Below are positions 35,922 to 45,351 of a stretch of 64,000 nt of DNA, piece by piece. The notes under the pieces are model-generated. The model had not been told where the DNA came from. It did not search any database and worked only from the letters and a program-made list of their open reading frames with translations. The DNA is from Cytobacillus dafuensis (lineage in GTDB: Bacteria > Bacillota > Bacilli > Bacillales > Cytobacillaceae). The stretch covers positions 2,584,001 through 2,648,000 of the forward strand of contig NZ_CP042593.1 of NCBI RefSeq assembly GCF_007995155.1, given 5' to 3'. How positions within the stretch are numbered: the first letter of the stretch is position 1; each line of letters opens with the position of its first letter. The position numbers and the translations under genes were made by a program.

Positions 35922-37013
35922 TTAAGTGGTTGTTAATTTAGCATAAATGATAAAAAACAAGGTTAATTCCCCCATTATGACTATGTTTGGAACAACTATG
36001 AACAAGTTAAAAATAAAAAAGACTGTTAAAATCCCTAAGAATAACCCTAAATGATAAATTTTCAAACGGTGTTGTTCGTACCTATATTGATGAAAAACAA
36101 TAGAAGTTGCAATGAAGTAGAGCAGTACAGAACTAAATACAAAATATAACATAAATGAATAATGGACCTCATGTAAAAACAACAGCTTGATAGAAGCTGC
36201 AATCATGCTCAAAGAAATTAAAATAAACAGATGACCGTAAATAATGGTTTGGCCGGATGTTTGGATCGATTTGTCAACTTTCTTTTCCACATTTTCGAAA
36301 TACTGCCACCACATCGAAATGATTAGAATAAATGATATTATCGAAAATGAGATTGAATCCCAATCCCCTTTTTGTGGCTGTAGCACAGAAAGGGTGCTGA
36401 CGACGGATTCTCCGAAAAGGATTAATGTCAATGAAGCAAAACGTTCTAATAAATGAACAGTATTGGACGAAGCTTTCACCAAATACTTACGTCCGAAAAA
36501 TGGCACAATAATATCAATAAAAATTCCTGCATACAATACGCTATATCGAATCCATGAATCAAATAAGATAGAGAAACATGATATGATGATTCCAATCCAA
36601 AAACGCGTTCCTAAATATTGAGCTACCTTTTTCCTATCCCCTTCTTCTAAACTCCGTACAACTAGATATTGGATCGCTGTTAGTGCTCTTAATCCAATAT
36701 AGCCAATAAGAAAAGGGAGATAGTATTGATCGAAATCAACCGATAAGCTCGATGTCATAATAAGGACAAACAACATTTGAAGAATCATAAAGATGCGTTG
36801 ATGCAAAAAATCTTGTCCAAACCGATTAATAAACATCGTTTGTCCTACCCAAGCCCACCAGATCGGGATAAACATTAAGACAAACTTCAATAAATATTCT
36901 GGATGAATATATCCCTTTTCAACATGAAGTAAAACATGAGTTGCAGTCGCTACAGCTGCCACAAATAGCAAATCATAAAAGAGCTCTAACCACGTAACTT
37001 TCTTTTCTTCCAT
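35922..37013 (-). CDS. LtrA-family membrane protein (low temperature requirement A)
   Basis: The 363-residue protein has the LtrA signature near the N-terminus, WLELFYDLLFVAAVA (9-23), and about ten membrane segments. LtrA was linked to growth of Listeria at low temperature, but its biochemical role is unknown. Residues LFGESVV (near 199-205) are also conserved in the family. GGAAGGAATGC precedes the ATG. Divergent from an FMN reductase gene only 74 bp away. Confidence 0.88.
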   Translation of the reverse strand: MEEKKVTWLELFYDLLFVAAVATATHVLLHVEKGYIHPEYLLKFVLMFIPIWWAWVGQTMFINRFGQDFLHQRIFMILQMLFVLIMTSSLSVDFDQYYLPFLIGYIGLRALTAIQYLVVRSLEEGDRKKVAQYLGTRFWIGIIISCFSILFDSWIRYSVLYAGIFIDIIVPFFGRKYLVKASSNTVHLLERFASLTLILFGESVVSTLSVLQPQKGDWDSISFSIISFILIISMWWQYFENVEKKVDKSIQTSGQTIIYGHLFILISLSMIAASIKLLFLHEVHYSFMLYFVFSSVLLYFIATSIVFHQYRYEQHRLKIYHLGLFLGILTVFFIFNLFIVVPNIVIMGELTLFFIIYAKLTTT

Positions 37014-37087
37014 TTCTGCATTCCTTCCTATCCCCTAATAGATTATAGTATGATGAAAATGATTTGAAAAAGAAAGGGGAAATCGAA

Positions 37088-37648
37088 ATGACCAAAAGCA
37101 TTGGCCTTATTTGTGGTAGCTTAAGAAAAGATTCTTATAATCGAATTATTGCTCAAGCGCTGATAGACATGGATGATTCCATCAAATTTCGCTGGATCGA
37201 ACTAAAAGATCTTCCTTTATTTAATGAAGATTTAGAAGTAGACGGTGATCCAGAGTCTGTAACATTATTTAAGTCTTCCGTTGAAGAAGTTGACGGTATC
37301 ATCATCGTAAGCCCAGAGTACAATTCTGGCATTCCGGGTGTATTAAAAAATGCGCTGGATTGGGCTTCAAGACCAACGAAGTCTTCGGTTCTACATAGAA
37401 AGCCAGTTGGAGTACTTGGAGCAACTCCAGGAGGATTGGGCACAGCTTCTTCTCAAATGCAAATCAGACAAATACTAGAAGCTATGCAAGTTCATGTTCT
37501 TCCGTTTCAAAAAGTACTAATTTCGCAAGTACATCAAAAAATTGACTCTGATCAGAAAGTGCTTACTGACGAAAAAACACAACGATATCTTCAGCGTTAT
37601 TTACAGCAATTTATTCATTGGATCGATCATACTCCCGTTTTAGATTAA
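37088..37648 (+). CDS. NADPH-dependent FMN reductase (flavodoxin fold)
   Basis: The 186-residue enzyme shows the FMN phosphate loop GSLRKDSYNR (near 9-18) and the SPEYNSGIPGVLKNALDW segment (near 80-97) typical of NADPH-dependent FMN/azo/quinone reductases. It should reduce FMN or quinones with NAD(P)H. I prefer the ATG at 37,088 (AAAGGGG about 7 bases upstream) to the ATG at 37,064, which precedes that site. Confidence 0.9.
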   Translation: MTKSIGLICGSLRKDSYNRIIAQALIDMDDSIKFRWIELKDLPLFNEDLEVDGDPESVTLFKSSVEEVDGIIIVSPEYNSGIPGVLKNALDWASRPTKSSVLHRKPVGVLGATPGGLGTASSQMQIRQILEAMQVHVLPFQKVLISQVHQKIDSDQKVLTDEKTQRYLQRYLQQFIHWIDHTPVLD

Positions 37649-37939
37649 TAAAAGAAACCAAATATCATCAAAACTTACTTGCATTTTCCTGACAGAAAAC
37701 TCAAAAGAGTTATTTCATGAAGTGCTTCCTTTACATTTTTAATAGTAAATTTCAATGAATTTTCACTACGTAGATTTTTAGGTTGTACATCTGCCATCTA
37801 TGTTCCAAAACTCGTCCTTTTCTGAACACGATCGTTCTGGTTCAAAAAGGACGTGTCACTTTTGACGGTATTTTGCACATCCAACTTGAGGTAGTGTCAG
37901 GAACCGTATATTTACAACGTTAAGGAAATTCTAATATTA

Positions 37940-37987
37940 AAAAGCCTAATTTCTCAGTATTAAAATTGAGAAATTAGGCTTTTTTCG
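37940..37987 (+). terminator. Intrinsic terminator
   Basis: AAAAAGCCTAATTTCTC and GAGAAATTAGGCTTTTTT form a perfect stem. It is ~290 bases after the FMN reductase gene, whose own downstream region shows nothing else. Confidence 0.75.
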
Positions 37988-38018
37988 TTGCTCCATTAAA
38001 GCGCCCGATAGTTTAATA
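37988..38018 (+). repeat. Beta palindrome, degenerate short form
   Basis: GCTCCATTAAAGCGCCCGAT then AGTTTAATAAG. An alpha-like AACTCAAGTACA plus AATGGCCC follows at 38,073-38,096. Confidence 0.55.
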
Positions 38019-38195
38019 AGAACGACATCTTTATTTAAACTAATACTTCTGAAAAACAACCCTCGATTGTTAACTCAAGTACAAATTAATGGCCCTCAGC
38101 TGTTATCGGTCCTAGACTTTGTTTTAAAGCTACAGCTAAAAAAGGAAATTATATATTCTTTAATCCCTTGTTAAGAGTCAATGTTGATGGTAATA

Positions 38196-38235
38196 TATGA
38201 ATATATTACATGAATATTCGTATTATATATTCATA
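38196..38235. promoter_or_regulatory. Probable operator of the TetR operon
   Basis: TATGAATATAT and ATATATTCATA are perfect 11-bp inverted arms separated by 18 bases, ending 18 bases before the TetR start codon. Position and symmetry suggest autoregulation. Confidence 0.6.
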
Positions 38236-38253
38236 AAAAAGGGGGGTTCACCT

Positions 38254-38847
38254 ATGGCAAGAGGAAAAAAGGTTTTTTCAGAAGAAGATAATATTCTTAT
38301 TAAACGTAAATTGAAAGATGAGTGTATGGCATTTTGGATTTCTAAGGGTTATAAAGAAACAAGTATTAGCGCATTGTGTGAGAAAGCTGAAATATCAACA
38401 GGTACTTTTTATAAATTTTATTCAAGTAAGGAAGAACTTTTTTTTGAAGTTTTGTATGACATTCAAGAAACTATTTATGGAAATTTTATTGAGCGAATTA
38501 AACAACGCCCTGAAAAGTCCGGCTTTGAAACAGCAATAATTCAGCTTTACTATGAATACGAAAGTAAACCATTTCTTTATGACGTAAAAACCACCGATTT
38601 CACATCATTTTATAGTAAATTATCCGAGGAAATGAAAGAAAAACTAACATTTGATAGTAATGATCTTTTTCGTATTGCAATCAAGCGAGCAGATCTCAAA
38701 TTAAAAGTTCCCGAAAATTTAGCTTTTTCTATTTTCTCCGTACTTCTTTCAAGTATTGCAAGTAAAGAAGGGATTTCAAAGAATTGTGATCATTTAGCTG
38801 CTTTTAAATTTATGACTAAACAGATGGTAGCAAGTGTTTTTGAGTAG
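38254..38847 (+). CDS. TetR/AcrR-family transcriptional regulator
   Basis: The ~197-residue repressor has an N-terminal TetR helix-turn-helix (GYKETSISALCEKAEISTGTFYKFYSSKEELFFEV region, about 30-65) and a variable ligand domain. The ATG at 38,254 is preferred: AGGGGGGTTC is directly upstream, and the longer frame starts inside the operator. It is probably first in an operon with two small membrane proteins whose expression it would control. Confidence 0.9.
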   Translation: MARGKKVFSEEDNILIKRKLKDECMAFWISKGYKETSISALCEKAEISTGTFYKFYSSKEELFFEVLYDIQETIYGNFIERIKQRPEKSGFETAIIQLYYEYESKPFLYDVKTTDFTSFYSKLSEEMKEKLTFDSNDLFRIAIKRADLKLKVPENLAFSIFSVLLSSIASKEGISKNCDHLAAFKFMTKQMVASVFE

Positions 38848-38883
38848 AGGATCTATTTCAAATATAGAATAGGCGGGATAGCA

Positions 38884-39114
38884 ATGAGTTTATTTTGGAG
38901 TATTATAGACTTTCTTAAAGAAACAGCACCTTTCTTTATCGTGTTTAATATCAGTGTAGCGATCGTCCTACTAATTTCAGGGTTAATTTTAATATCCAAA
39001 AAGAATAGAGAACAGAAGACGAAAAAGGTTGTCGGAATGGTTTGTTTATCAATTTCATTGTTAGCTTTTTTGGGTGCTCTGTCTAACACTTTTGCTTTTT
39101 TCATCGTATTTTAA
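38884..39114 (+). CDS. Small membrane protein in TetR operon
   Basis: The 76-residue product has two hydrophobic helices (about 16-37 and 47-74) joined by a lysine-rich turn. It begins 37 bp after the TetR gene with GGCGGGATAGC upstream. The pair with the next gene resembles small transporters or immunity-like proteins, but no family is recognised. Confidence 0.6.
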   Translation: MSLFWSIIDFLKETAPFFIVFNISVAIVLLISGLILISKKNREQKTKKVVGMVCLSISLLAFLGALSNTFAFFIVF

Positions 39115-39140
39115 AATTAGGAGAAAAGGGAGGGAAAAAG

Positions 39141-39392
39141 ATGTTAGATAAAATGTATATGATAATGGATGCTGCTTGTAAATGGGGAAATAAAAATCTG
39201 GGAACCTCTATTCGATTCACTAAACCAACTAAAAAATCCATAGTATTCAGTGCATTTTCAAGTGGAATTATGGGTAGTGCAATTCTGGCGTATGGATTTT
39301 TTTTCAATAACAAATGGATTTTGTTATTTGGTGGACTTGGAATAATAAGCTGTGTTTTCATATATCGACAAAGTGTAAAAACGATTAGATAA
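39141..39392 (+). CDS. Small membrane protein in TetR operon
   Basis: The 83-residue product has two membrane helices (about 35-53 and 57-76) after a polar N-terminus. GGAGGGAAAAAG precedes the ATG and it starts 27 bp after its neighbour, so the three genes are probably one transcript. The function is unknown. Confidence 0.6.
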   Translation: MLDKMYMIMDAACKWGNKNLGTSIRFTKPTKKSIVFSAFSSGIMGSAILAYGFFFNNKWILLFGGLGIISCVFIYRQSVKTIR

Positions 39393-39526
39393 GTAACATT
39401 AGCTTTTTTGTATAGTGGTGAAGTATGGACTATAGAAATATAGTCTATTTTTTTATAGATAAATGGGAAGAATAAATAAAATCCGAAAATTAATAGTGGG
39501 TATTATTCGATACCCTTCTTCCACTA

Positions 39527-39681
39527 AACTGCATCGTTAGCCTAAGTACAATGTTTCGCAAACCAACACATATATAAAATAAAACCCCTTTTTAATTTAG
39601 ATGTGTAATTCCATTAAATGGCCCTATACATAAAGAAAGAGCGTAATTCTTGCTGCTGAATTGCGCCCGATTGTTGAATAA
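39527..39681 (+). repeat. Composite palindromic repeat (alpha half + beta, long form)
   Basis: AAACTGCATCGTTAGCC then TAAGTACAATGTTTC; 76 bases later CCATTAAATGGCCC, inner stem GAGCGTAATTC/GAATTGCGC, and GATTGTTGAATAAG. Same layout and spacing as at 30,705, 52,648 and 57,636. Confidence 0.8.
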
Positions 39682-39713
39682 GATTACTGCATATCGTCTT
39701 CCTACTAAGATAA

Positions 39714-39743
39714 AAGCCAGCATTATTGCTGGCTTTTTGACTT
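39714..39743. terminator. Intrinsic terminator
   Basis: AAAGCCAGCA and TGCTGGCTTTTTG flank a 4-base loop; it lies just past the end of the acyltransferase gene and works best on the plus strand. Confidence 0.65.
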
Positions 39744-39769
39744 TTTACTTATTTAAATATTATTTCCGT

Positions 39770-40930
39770 TCACATCATTTTTTTGAGGTATGGAATCTTT
39801 CGCCATACAAAATGACTTAGCAAAAAGCTTAATATAATTCCTAAAAATGCTGTTATAAGGAATTTAGCCCAGACTGATATTGGTAGGTCATTCAATGTAT
39901 ATTGGAAGAAGACAACTACTGGGACATGGATGAAATAAACAACAAATACATTGTTTGATAACATCTTTGACCAACGATTAGTGCCGTTAATTTTTTCTCT
40001 AAATAAAATGAGAAGACCAATAATAAGCGAAATACACAGTAACGTCTCAATAAATGATCGAGCCAACGAACCGAAGTTTTGACCACCCTTTAAAAGAAAA
40101 GGATATACCGTATTCCCTCCAAAATACAAAATAGTTACTATAAATATTCCAATAGCAAGCCAGGTGTATCCTGCTCTCGCACTCAAAGTTAAAAACCATT
40201 TGCGATGATAAGCCATAATGCCTAAACAAAAGAAACTCACATACTGTGGTACATGTGCAAATTCTGTTTGAATAAATCCTAAGAAAGCTGACCAATGATC
40301 AATAGGAAACCATATCCTTGTAATGAAAGTCACTAAACTAACGACCAACCACAGGGAGAGAATCTGATAAACCTTAATGTTTCCATAAGATTTTTTTGTG
40401 GATTTCTTAGATGTAAAGAAGGTCCAGACCGAAAACACAACCGCATACACAAGTAAATGCTCTAAAAACCATAAATGGCCAAATTGCATATCAGGCCATG
40501 ATGGCCCAGACCAATTCGTAGGTTCATTACCAAGTCCAAAAAATATATTAACATAGTAAGAAAAAAATGAGATGGGTTCATAATCTCTGAAATTAATGTA
40601 ATATAAATACATCAGAATAGGAATTATCACGAGAAATCCCAGTAGTAATGGAACACCAATTCTAATAAATCGTTCTTTTAAAAATCGTTTCGGCCCTTTT
40701 CTCGCGATTGATTGAGGGAGAAAATAGGCTGATAAAAAGAAAAACATACTCATAAAAAATGCTGCATTTACAGAGAAAAATCTACCCAACCAGTTGATAG
40801 ATTCATCATCCAAAAAATACCACCAACCACCTGGTCCATAGGCTTGTCCAGCATGGTGAGCTACTACAAGCATAATTAAAGCTATTTTTATATTATCGAT
40901 GAAATATAAATGATCACTCTCTTTTTTCAC
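39770..40930 (-). CDS. Acyltransferase-3 family membrane protein
   Basis: The 386-residue integral membrane protein belongs to the Acyl_transf_3 family (O-acetylation or succinylation of glycans and lipids): FIDNIKIALIMLVVAHHAGQ near residue 10 with the catalytic-type histidine pair, FFFLSAYFLP and RFIRIGVPLLLG. About ten membrane segments. The acceptor is unknown. Translation probably begins at GTG (40,930). No partner gene is adjacent. Confidence 0.88.
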   Translation of the reverse strand: MKKESDHLYFIDNIKIALIMLVVAHHAGQAYGPGGWWYFLDDESINWLGRFFSVNAAFFMSMFFFLSAYFLPQSIARKGPKRFLKERFIRIGVPLLLGFLVIIPILMYLYYINFRDYEPISFFSYYVNIFFGLGNEPTNWSGPSWPDMQFGHLWFLEHLLVYAVVFSVWTFFTSKKSTKKSYGNIKVYQILSLWLVVSLVTFITRIWFPIDHWSAFLGFIQTEFAHVPQYVSFFCLGIMAYHRKWFLTLSARAGYTWLAIGIFIVTILYFGGNTVYPFLLKGGQNFGSLARSFIETLLCISLIIGLLILFREKINGTNRWSKMLSNNVFVVYFIHVPVVVFFQYTLNDLPISVWAKFLITAFLGIILSFLLSHFVWRKIPYLKKMM

Positions 40931-41084
40931 CTTTAAAACCCCATTCCCATTAAAAGTTACACTTAAATAATAGCGTATTTTTACTATTATAGGAAAAGAG
41001 TTTTATATATAGTAAATAATTACATTCATTAAAATCAATAACTGTTTAGCATTATCGTCCTAATGCGAATTTTATTTTATACAT

Positions 41085-41141
41085 CTATGTAATTTATAGA
41101 CGCTAATCCTTGTAAGGGAATAGCACACGATTGCTAAGGAT
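41085..41141 (+). repeat. Beta palindrome, degenerate
   Basis: GACGCTAATCCTTG, then AATAGCACACGATTGCTAAGGATC. The asymmetric TCCTTG loop has the same orientation as in the other copies. The rest of the 40,931-41,336 gap has no convincing gene. Confidence 0.55.
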
Positions 41142-41336
41142 CGGTAGAATCCCTTGAACGAGATATAAGAACATGGAGTACCACCTTAATTTTTACGAAG
41201 TACTCCTTATTCCCTTTTTTTGATTTGCAAAAATACCCTAGATCAGAAAGCTGTTGTATTTTATCGTCTTGCTTCGTTAGCATAGGGAGAACTGCAATGA
41301 AGAATGCTAACCGTTGCCTGAGATGACAGTGCATCG

Positions 41337-41747
41337 TCAGAGATTTTGCACAATCTGAATTGGATTACCGTCCGGATCTGCAATCCAAGCAATGAGCAGC
41401 CGACCGAGCCATTCATGCGGTGAGACCAGGGCTTTGGCACCATTCGAGGTGACGGTTTCAAAGGCGGCAGCAGTGTCATCCGTCCACAAAATCACTGCAA
41501 CAAGCTGCCCATGAGACACGTGGGCGAGGCTGTGATCGTCGCGCGTAGAGGAAACAGATGCGATGCCTATTCTATAGTCATCGAGAACCAAATCAATATG
41601 AATCGGTTCGCCATCGTTTGGCACTCGAAAGGACTCGGTGAATCCCAGACTCTCGTAAAACGTAGCTGCTCTTACTACATCCGAACTGAACAGAATTACT
41701 TGGGGATTACGGAAGATCGACCATTTGTTACACCTCCTATTGTTCAA
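41337..41747 (-). CDS. VOC/glyoxalase-fold protein, GC-rich import, start disturbed
   Basis: The frame encodes a VOC-superfamily protein (NPQVILFSSDVVRAATFYES, WTDDTAAAFETV, EWLGRLLIAWIADPDGNPIQ). These metal-dependent dioxygenase/glyoxalase-fold proteins include drug-binding resistance proteins. GC content and sequence type are unlike the neighbours and resemble actinobacterial homologues. AGGAGGTGTAACAA lies in front of an ATG in a different frame (ATGGTCGATCTTCCG then TAA); removing one base near 41,713 would join that start to the conserved body. In the present sequence translation would need the TTG at 41,747 or an internal start, so the gene may be frameshifted. Confidence 0.7.
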   Translation of the reverse strand: MNNRRCNKWSIFRNPQVILFSSDVVRAATFYESLGFTESFRVPNDGEPIHIDLVLDDYRIGIASVSSTRDDHSLAHVSHGQLVAVILWTDDTAAAFETVTSNGAKALVSPHEWLGRLLIAWIADPDGNPIQIVQNL

Positions 41748-41804
41748 GTTGGAGTCTGAGCCATTAATTATTAGTTCAATTGTTTCGTGAAATATCCTTT
41801 TTTA

Positions 41805-41835
41805 TTCAATTAAATGGCCCGATTGTGGAATATCA
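41805..41835 (+). repeat. Beta palindrome, short form
   Basis: TTCAATTAAATGGCCC then GATTGTGGAATATCACC; no inner hairpin. Confidence 0.75.
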
Positions 41836-41901
41836 CCTAACGCTTGATTAGCTGGTATTTAGTAATGTAATAAGGTGGATATAATACATAAAAAAACAAT
41901 T

Positions 41902-42063
41902 CTATCTCATTCCACTAATATCTACAGCTTCTCCGTTAAATTTAGGCATATAGGATATGAATTCATTCTTAGATATAGAATAATTAAATTCTACACAGGT
42001 CTTGTTAAATCCTATTAGTTTGTCAACTGCCCCATCAACACAGGACTTTAAAATATGATCCAA
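41902..42063 (-). pseudogene. Coding remnant, ~53 residues
   Basis: An open frame begins at a TTG just behind the LacI remnant and reads DHILKSCVDGAVDKLIGFNK and on to DISGMR before a stop. It has no ribosome binding site. Composition is protein-like; I could not assign it. It may be the C-terminus of a further degraded gene. Confidence 0.3.
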
Positions 42064-42067
42064 TCAT

Positions 42068-42439
42068 TTATTTATTTTTTTGCAGGAATCCTAATGTTGA
42101 TTCTCTTTTGACTAGCCGCGCATTTAAGTCAAAATTCGGTATATCTTCAAAGCCGATCTCAATCAGTCTAATTAACTTATCCGTTGCAGCTGCACCAATG
42201 TTATAAATCGGTTGTTCAATGGTAGTGATTTCAGGTTCAACAATTTCAGTTAGCTTTATTCCATCAAAGCCTATGACAGCAACATCTTTTGGCACATGGA
42301 TATTAAGTGTTTTTAATGCTTTTAAAGTACCTAATGCCATAAAATCACTAACAAGAAAAATCCCATCTACATTTTAATGTTCCTTCATCAATATTGCTGT
42401 TAATTGCATGCCACTTTCTAAAAAGAAATCCCCCTCAGA
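42068..42439 (-). pseudogene. LacI/GalR-family regulator, C-terminal remnant with stop
   Basis: The frame encodes the end of a LacI-type sugar-binding domain: ESGMQLTAILMKEH, an in-frame TAA, then NVDGIFLVSDFMALGTLKAL, VAVIGFDGIKL, ITTIEQPIYNIGAAATDKL. The DNA-binding half is absent and the sequence abuts the deaminase gene. It is a 5'-deleted pseudogene. Confidence 0.85.
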
Positions 42440-42898
42440 TTAGTTCCTCCCTTTTTCCTTCCAATTTTTCATGGGATCAGGTTGAGTTTGGTTATTCGGC
42501 ATGTGAATCATATCAATTTTTCTATCGTGTCTCTCTTTAGTGAGATCTAGATAAATCATTTTGGACAATCCTAAACCAACTTTTTCTGCATCATCGACCG
42601 TTGCTGAAAAATAGACTTTTTTAATACCCGCAAAGTACATGGCAGTTAAACACATGGCACATGGTTCACCACTTGCATACATAGTACAATCACCTAAATC
42701 CAAAGTTTGCAGCATTTCTTGTGCCCTTCTGATCGCCAATAATTCTGCATGGCCACTGACATCAAAACGGATATGAAGTTCATTTACTCCTTCAGCGATC
42801 ACCTCGCCATTTCTTACTAGTACAGCTCCGAAAGGCTGTCCTCCCTGCTCCACATTTTCTACTGCTAATTGAATAGCCTTTTTCATGAATTGATCCAT
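42440..42898 (-). CDS. Nucleoside/guanine-type deaminase
   Basis: The 152-residue protein is a cytidine-deaminase-fold zinc enzyme. Zinc ligands and catalytic glutamate are H50 and E52 (GHAELLAI) and C80/C83 (PCAMC). Size and C-terminus resemble guanine deaminase and related nucleoside deaminases rather than TadA; the exact base is uncertain. GGGAGTTC precedes the ATG. It now ends at the LacI remnant, so local deletion occurred behind it. Confidence 0.85.
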   Translation of the reverse strand: MDQFMKKAIQLAVENVEQGGQPFGAVLVRNGEVIAEGVNELHIRFDVSGHAELLAIRRAQEMLQTLDLGDCTMYASGEPCAMCLTAMYFAGIKKVYFSATVDDAEKVGLGLSKMIYLDLTKERHDRKIDMIHMPNNQTQPDPMKNWKEKGRN

Positions 42899-43243
42899 TA
42901 TTAGAACTCCCTTCTAAAGGTTTAGAGACCATCATTCTTGCCTTCATTTAAACATCAATTTATTCCTTCGTCCAGTTATATATATTTAAGGTGATTCCGA
43001 TAAAAATTTAAATTTGATATAGATAAGAATATATCCTGAATTATTCAAGTAGTAAATTAGTTCCTCATTTTTGTATGAATTTTTTTCTTTTTTCGCTTTT
43101 AATTGGTTCTTAAACTCTTTTAATCAACTAATTATTAATAAAATTACTTTGACAGATTTAAGAATAAGGAGTAGATTTTTATCATACTATATTCAAATAT
43201 TCAAATATACTAAAATTAAATTATTTGAAAAGAAGGGGTTTAT
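42899..43243. other. Intergenic region without a recognised element
   Basis: This divergent region is AT-rich. It should hold promoters of the deaminase and the SulP operon, but I could not identify boxes or hairpins with confidence. Confidence 0.3.
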
Positions 43244-44995
43244 GTGTTTAGCAAATGGTTTTTCACGGGGCGGTATAAAGGATATTCTTTACAAAGCTTC
43301 CAAAAGGACCTTCTGTCTGGTTTAGTTGTTGCGGTTATTGCCATTCCTTTAGGTATGGGCTTTGCCATAGCATCTGGGGTCAAACCTGAATATGGAATCT
43401 ATACGACCATTATTGCAGGGATTATTATTTCATTATTCGGAGGATCTAAATATCAAATCGGTGGACCAACAGGTGCATTTATCCCAATATTATTTGGGAT
43501 TGTTATGACTTATGGATATGAAAATCTATTAATTGCCGGTTTACTTGCAGGTGTGATGCTCTTCCTAATGGGTGTTTTTCGATTAGGAACGCTTATTAAA
43601 TATATCCCAAGGCCAATTACGATAGGATTTACTTCAGGTATTGCTATTACTATTTTTGTTGGGCAAGTCGCTAATTTTTTTGGCTTAGAAAATATTGAAA
43701 GACATGAAAAATTTCATAAAAACGTGATTGAAATCATTAATCATTTTAATACAGTAAATTTTTACAGCATGCTAACAGCCTGTATTTGTCTAATAATTGT
43801 TATCATAACCCCGAAATTTTTCCGAAAAATACCAGGTTCACTTATTGGGTTACTTGCTTCAACTATCATTGCAACCATTTTCTACCCCGAACAAGTTCCT
43901 ACCATTGGTTCGACGTATGGAGAAATATCAAGCAACTTGCCAGAGTTTTCAATACCCGAAATCACTTTTGATAAGATTGTGAATTTGATAGGTCCAGCTT
44001 TCGTCATCGCCATTCTAGGAGCAATCGAATCATTGCTATCTGCAGTTGTGGCCGATGAAATGACAAAGAGTAAACATAATAGTAACCGAGAGCTAATCGG
44101 TCAGGGTTTAGCCAATATTGTTACTCCATTATTTGGTGGAATTCCCGCGACAGGTGCAATTGCCAGAACTGCTACAAATATAAGAAATGGAGCTATGTCT
44201 CCAATCTCTGGCATTATTCATGGTATGATTGTATTAATCATCCTTATAATCTTTGGCCCTTATGCATCAAGCATTCCATTGGCAAGTATGGCCCCAATTC
44301 TAATGGTGGTTGCGTGGAACATGAGTGAAAGACATGTATTTTTTCAATTATTAAAAACAAAAACAGAAGATTCCATCGTCCTTGTTGTTACATTTTTACT
44401 GACAGTTTTTATGAATATTACAGTTGCTGTAGAAATAGGTCTTTTATTAGCAATCTTGTTATTTACTAAACGTATGAGCGATTCATTAGTCACAGTCAAA
44501 GCTCTACCTGACCACAAAAGTAAAAATGGTAAAATGAGAGCACATATTGTAACAGACACTCGAGATTGTCCACAAATTAGTATCATTAATGTAGATGGAC
44601 CGTTATTTTTTGGAACATCTCAAATCTTTTCACAGAAAATCATAAATACAATAAATGAAAAGCCTAGAATTATACTTTTTAGAATGGGAAATGTCCCATT
44701 TATGGATACAACTGGGGAAGTATCCCTTTCAAGCTTCGTCCATGATTTCATGAAGGATGGAATAGTGATCATTTCTGGTTTAAAACGCCAGCCAATGAAT
44801 GTTTTGAAAAAAACTGGCTTGTATGAAGCAATTGGTGAAGAACATTTCTTCGAGCATACTGGGGTCGCCTTAGATTACGCACTTACAATGCTGAACAATA
44901 ATAAATGCCTTGACTGCAAGCATTTCGCCTTTAAGGAGTGTAACTCCCTTTCCACTGGTGTTCATCATTCTAAAGAAAAAGTATATTCTAAATAA
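43244..44995 (+). CDS. SulP family anion transporter with STAS domain
   Basis: The 583-residue protein has an N-terminal SulP/SLC26 membrane domain (~1-400; AIPLGMGFAIASGVKPEYGIY and GPTGAFIPI are characteristic) and a C-terminal STAS domain (~435-550). It should import sulfate, bicarbonate or a similar anion. A cysteine-rich end (CLDCKHFAFKEC) is unusual. The start is GTG at 43,244 with GAAGGGG upstream. An ArsR-type gene follows 29 bp downstream, suggesting an operon. Confidence 0.9.
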   Translation: MFSKWFFTGRYKGYSLQSFQKDLLSGLVVAVIAIPLGMGFAIASGVKPEYGIYTTIIAGIIISLFGGSKYQIGGPTGAFIPILFGIVMTYGYENLLIAGLLAGVMLFLMGVFRLGTLIKYIPRPITIGFTSGIAITIFVGQVANFFGLENIERHEKFHKNVIEIINHFNTVNFYSMLTACICLIIVIITPKFFRKIPGSLIGLLASTIIATIFYPEQVPTIGSTYGEISSNLPEFSIPEITFDKIVNLIGPAFVIAILGAIESLLSAVVADEMTKSKHNSNRELIGQGLANIVTPLFGGIPATGAIARTATNIRNGAMSPISGIIHGMIVLIILIIFGPYASSIPLASMAPILMVVAWNMSERHVFFQLLKTKTEDSIVLVVTFLLTVFMNITVAVEIGLLLAILLFTKRMSDSLVTVKALPDHKSKNGKMRAHIVTDTRDCPQISIINVDGPLFFGTSQIFSQKIINTINEKPRIILFRMGNVPFMDTTGEVSLSSFVHDFMKDGIVIISGLKRQPMNVLKKTGLYEAIGEEHFFEHTGVALDYALTMLNNNKCLDCKHFAFKECNSLSTGVHHSKEKVYSK

Positions 44996-45024
44996 AATGT
45001 ATGATAAAAAGAGAGGTTAAGAAA

Positions 45025-45351
45025 ATGAACCTTGAAATGCAAAAATTTAAGGCTGATTTCTTTAAGGCTTTAGCCCATCCACTTCGAATTCGAATATTAG
45101 AGATTCTTGCTGATGGCGAAAAAAGTGTTAACGAAATTCAAACTTTAGCCGGGAGTGAAGGCTCTGCCGTTTCTCAACAGCTTACAATTCTAAGGTCAAA
45201 AAATATCGTAACGGGTACAAAGGATGGAAATCGTGTTATCTATTCTTTAAGAGATCCACAAATTATTGATTTACTTCAAGTCGCTAAACAAATTTTTAAC
45301 AATCACCTTGTAGATGCAATAACCATGTTAGATCGCTTTAGTGATGATTAA
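45025..45351 (+). CDS. ArsR-family regulator
   Basis: The 108-residue protein has the ArsR winged helix (FKALAHPLRIRILEIL, then GSAVSQQLTILRSKNIV). No obvious metal-binding cysteine pair of the ArsR/SmtB type is present, so it may sense something other than a thiophilic metal. GAGAGGTTAAGAAA precedes the ATG at 45,025. It is likely co-transcribed with and regulates the SulP gene. Confidence 0.88.
   Translation: MNLEMQKFKADFFKALAHPLRIRILEILADGEKSVNEIQTLAGSEGSAVSQQLTILRSKNIVTGTKDGNRVIYSLRDPQIIDLLQVAKQIFNNHLVDAITMLDRFSDD

Noticed and set aside
41134..41334. 66-codon minus-strand open frame
   Set aside because: No ribosome binding site, no recognisable protein features, and it overlaps a hairpin and degenerate repeat.
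43071..43325. 84-codon frame overlapping the SulP start
   Set aside because: It is AT-rich noise overlapping the SulP gene in another frame; the SulP GTG start has the better signal.
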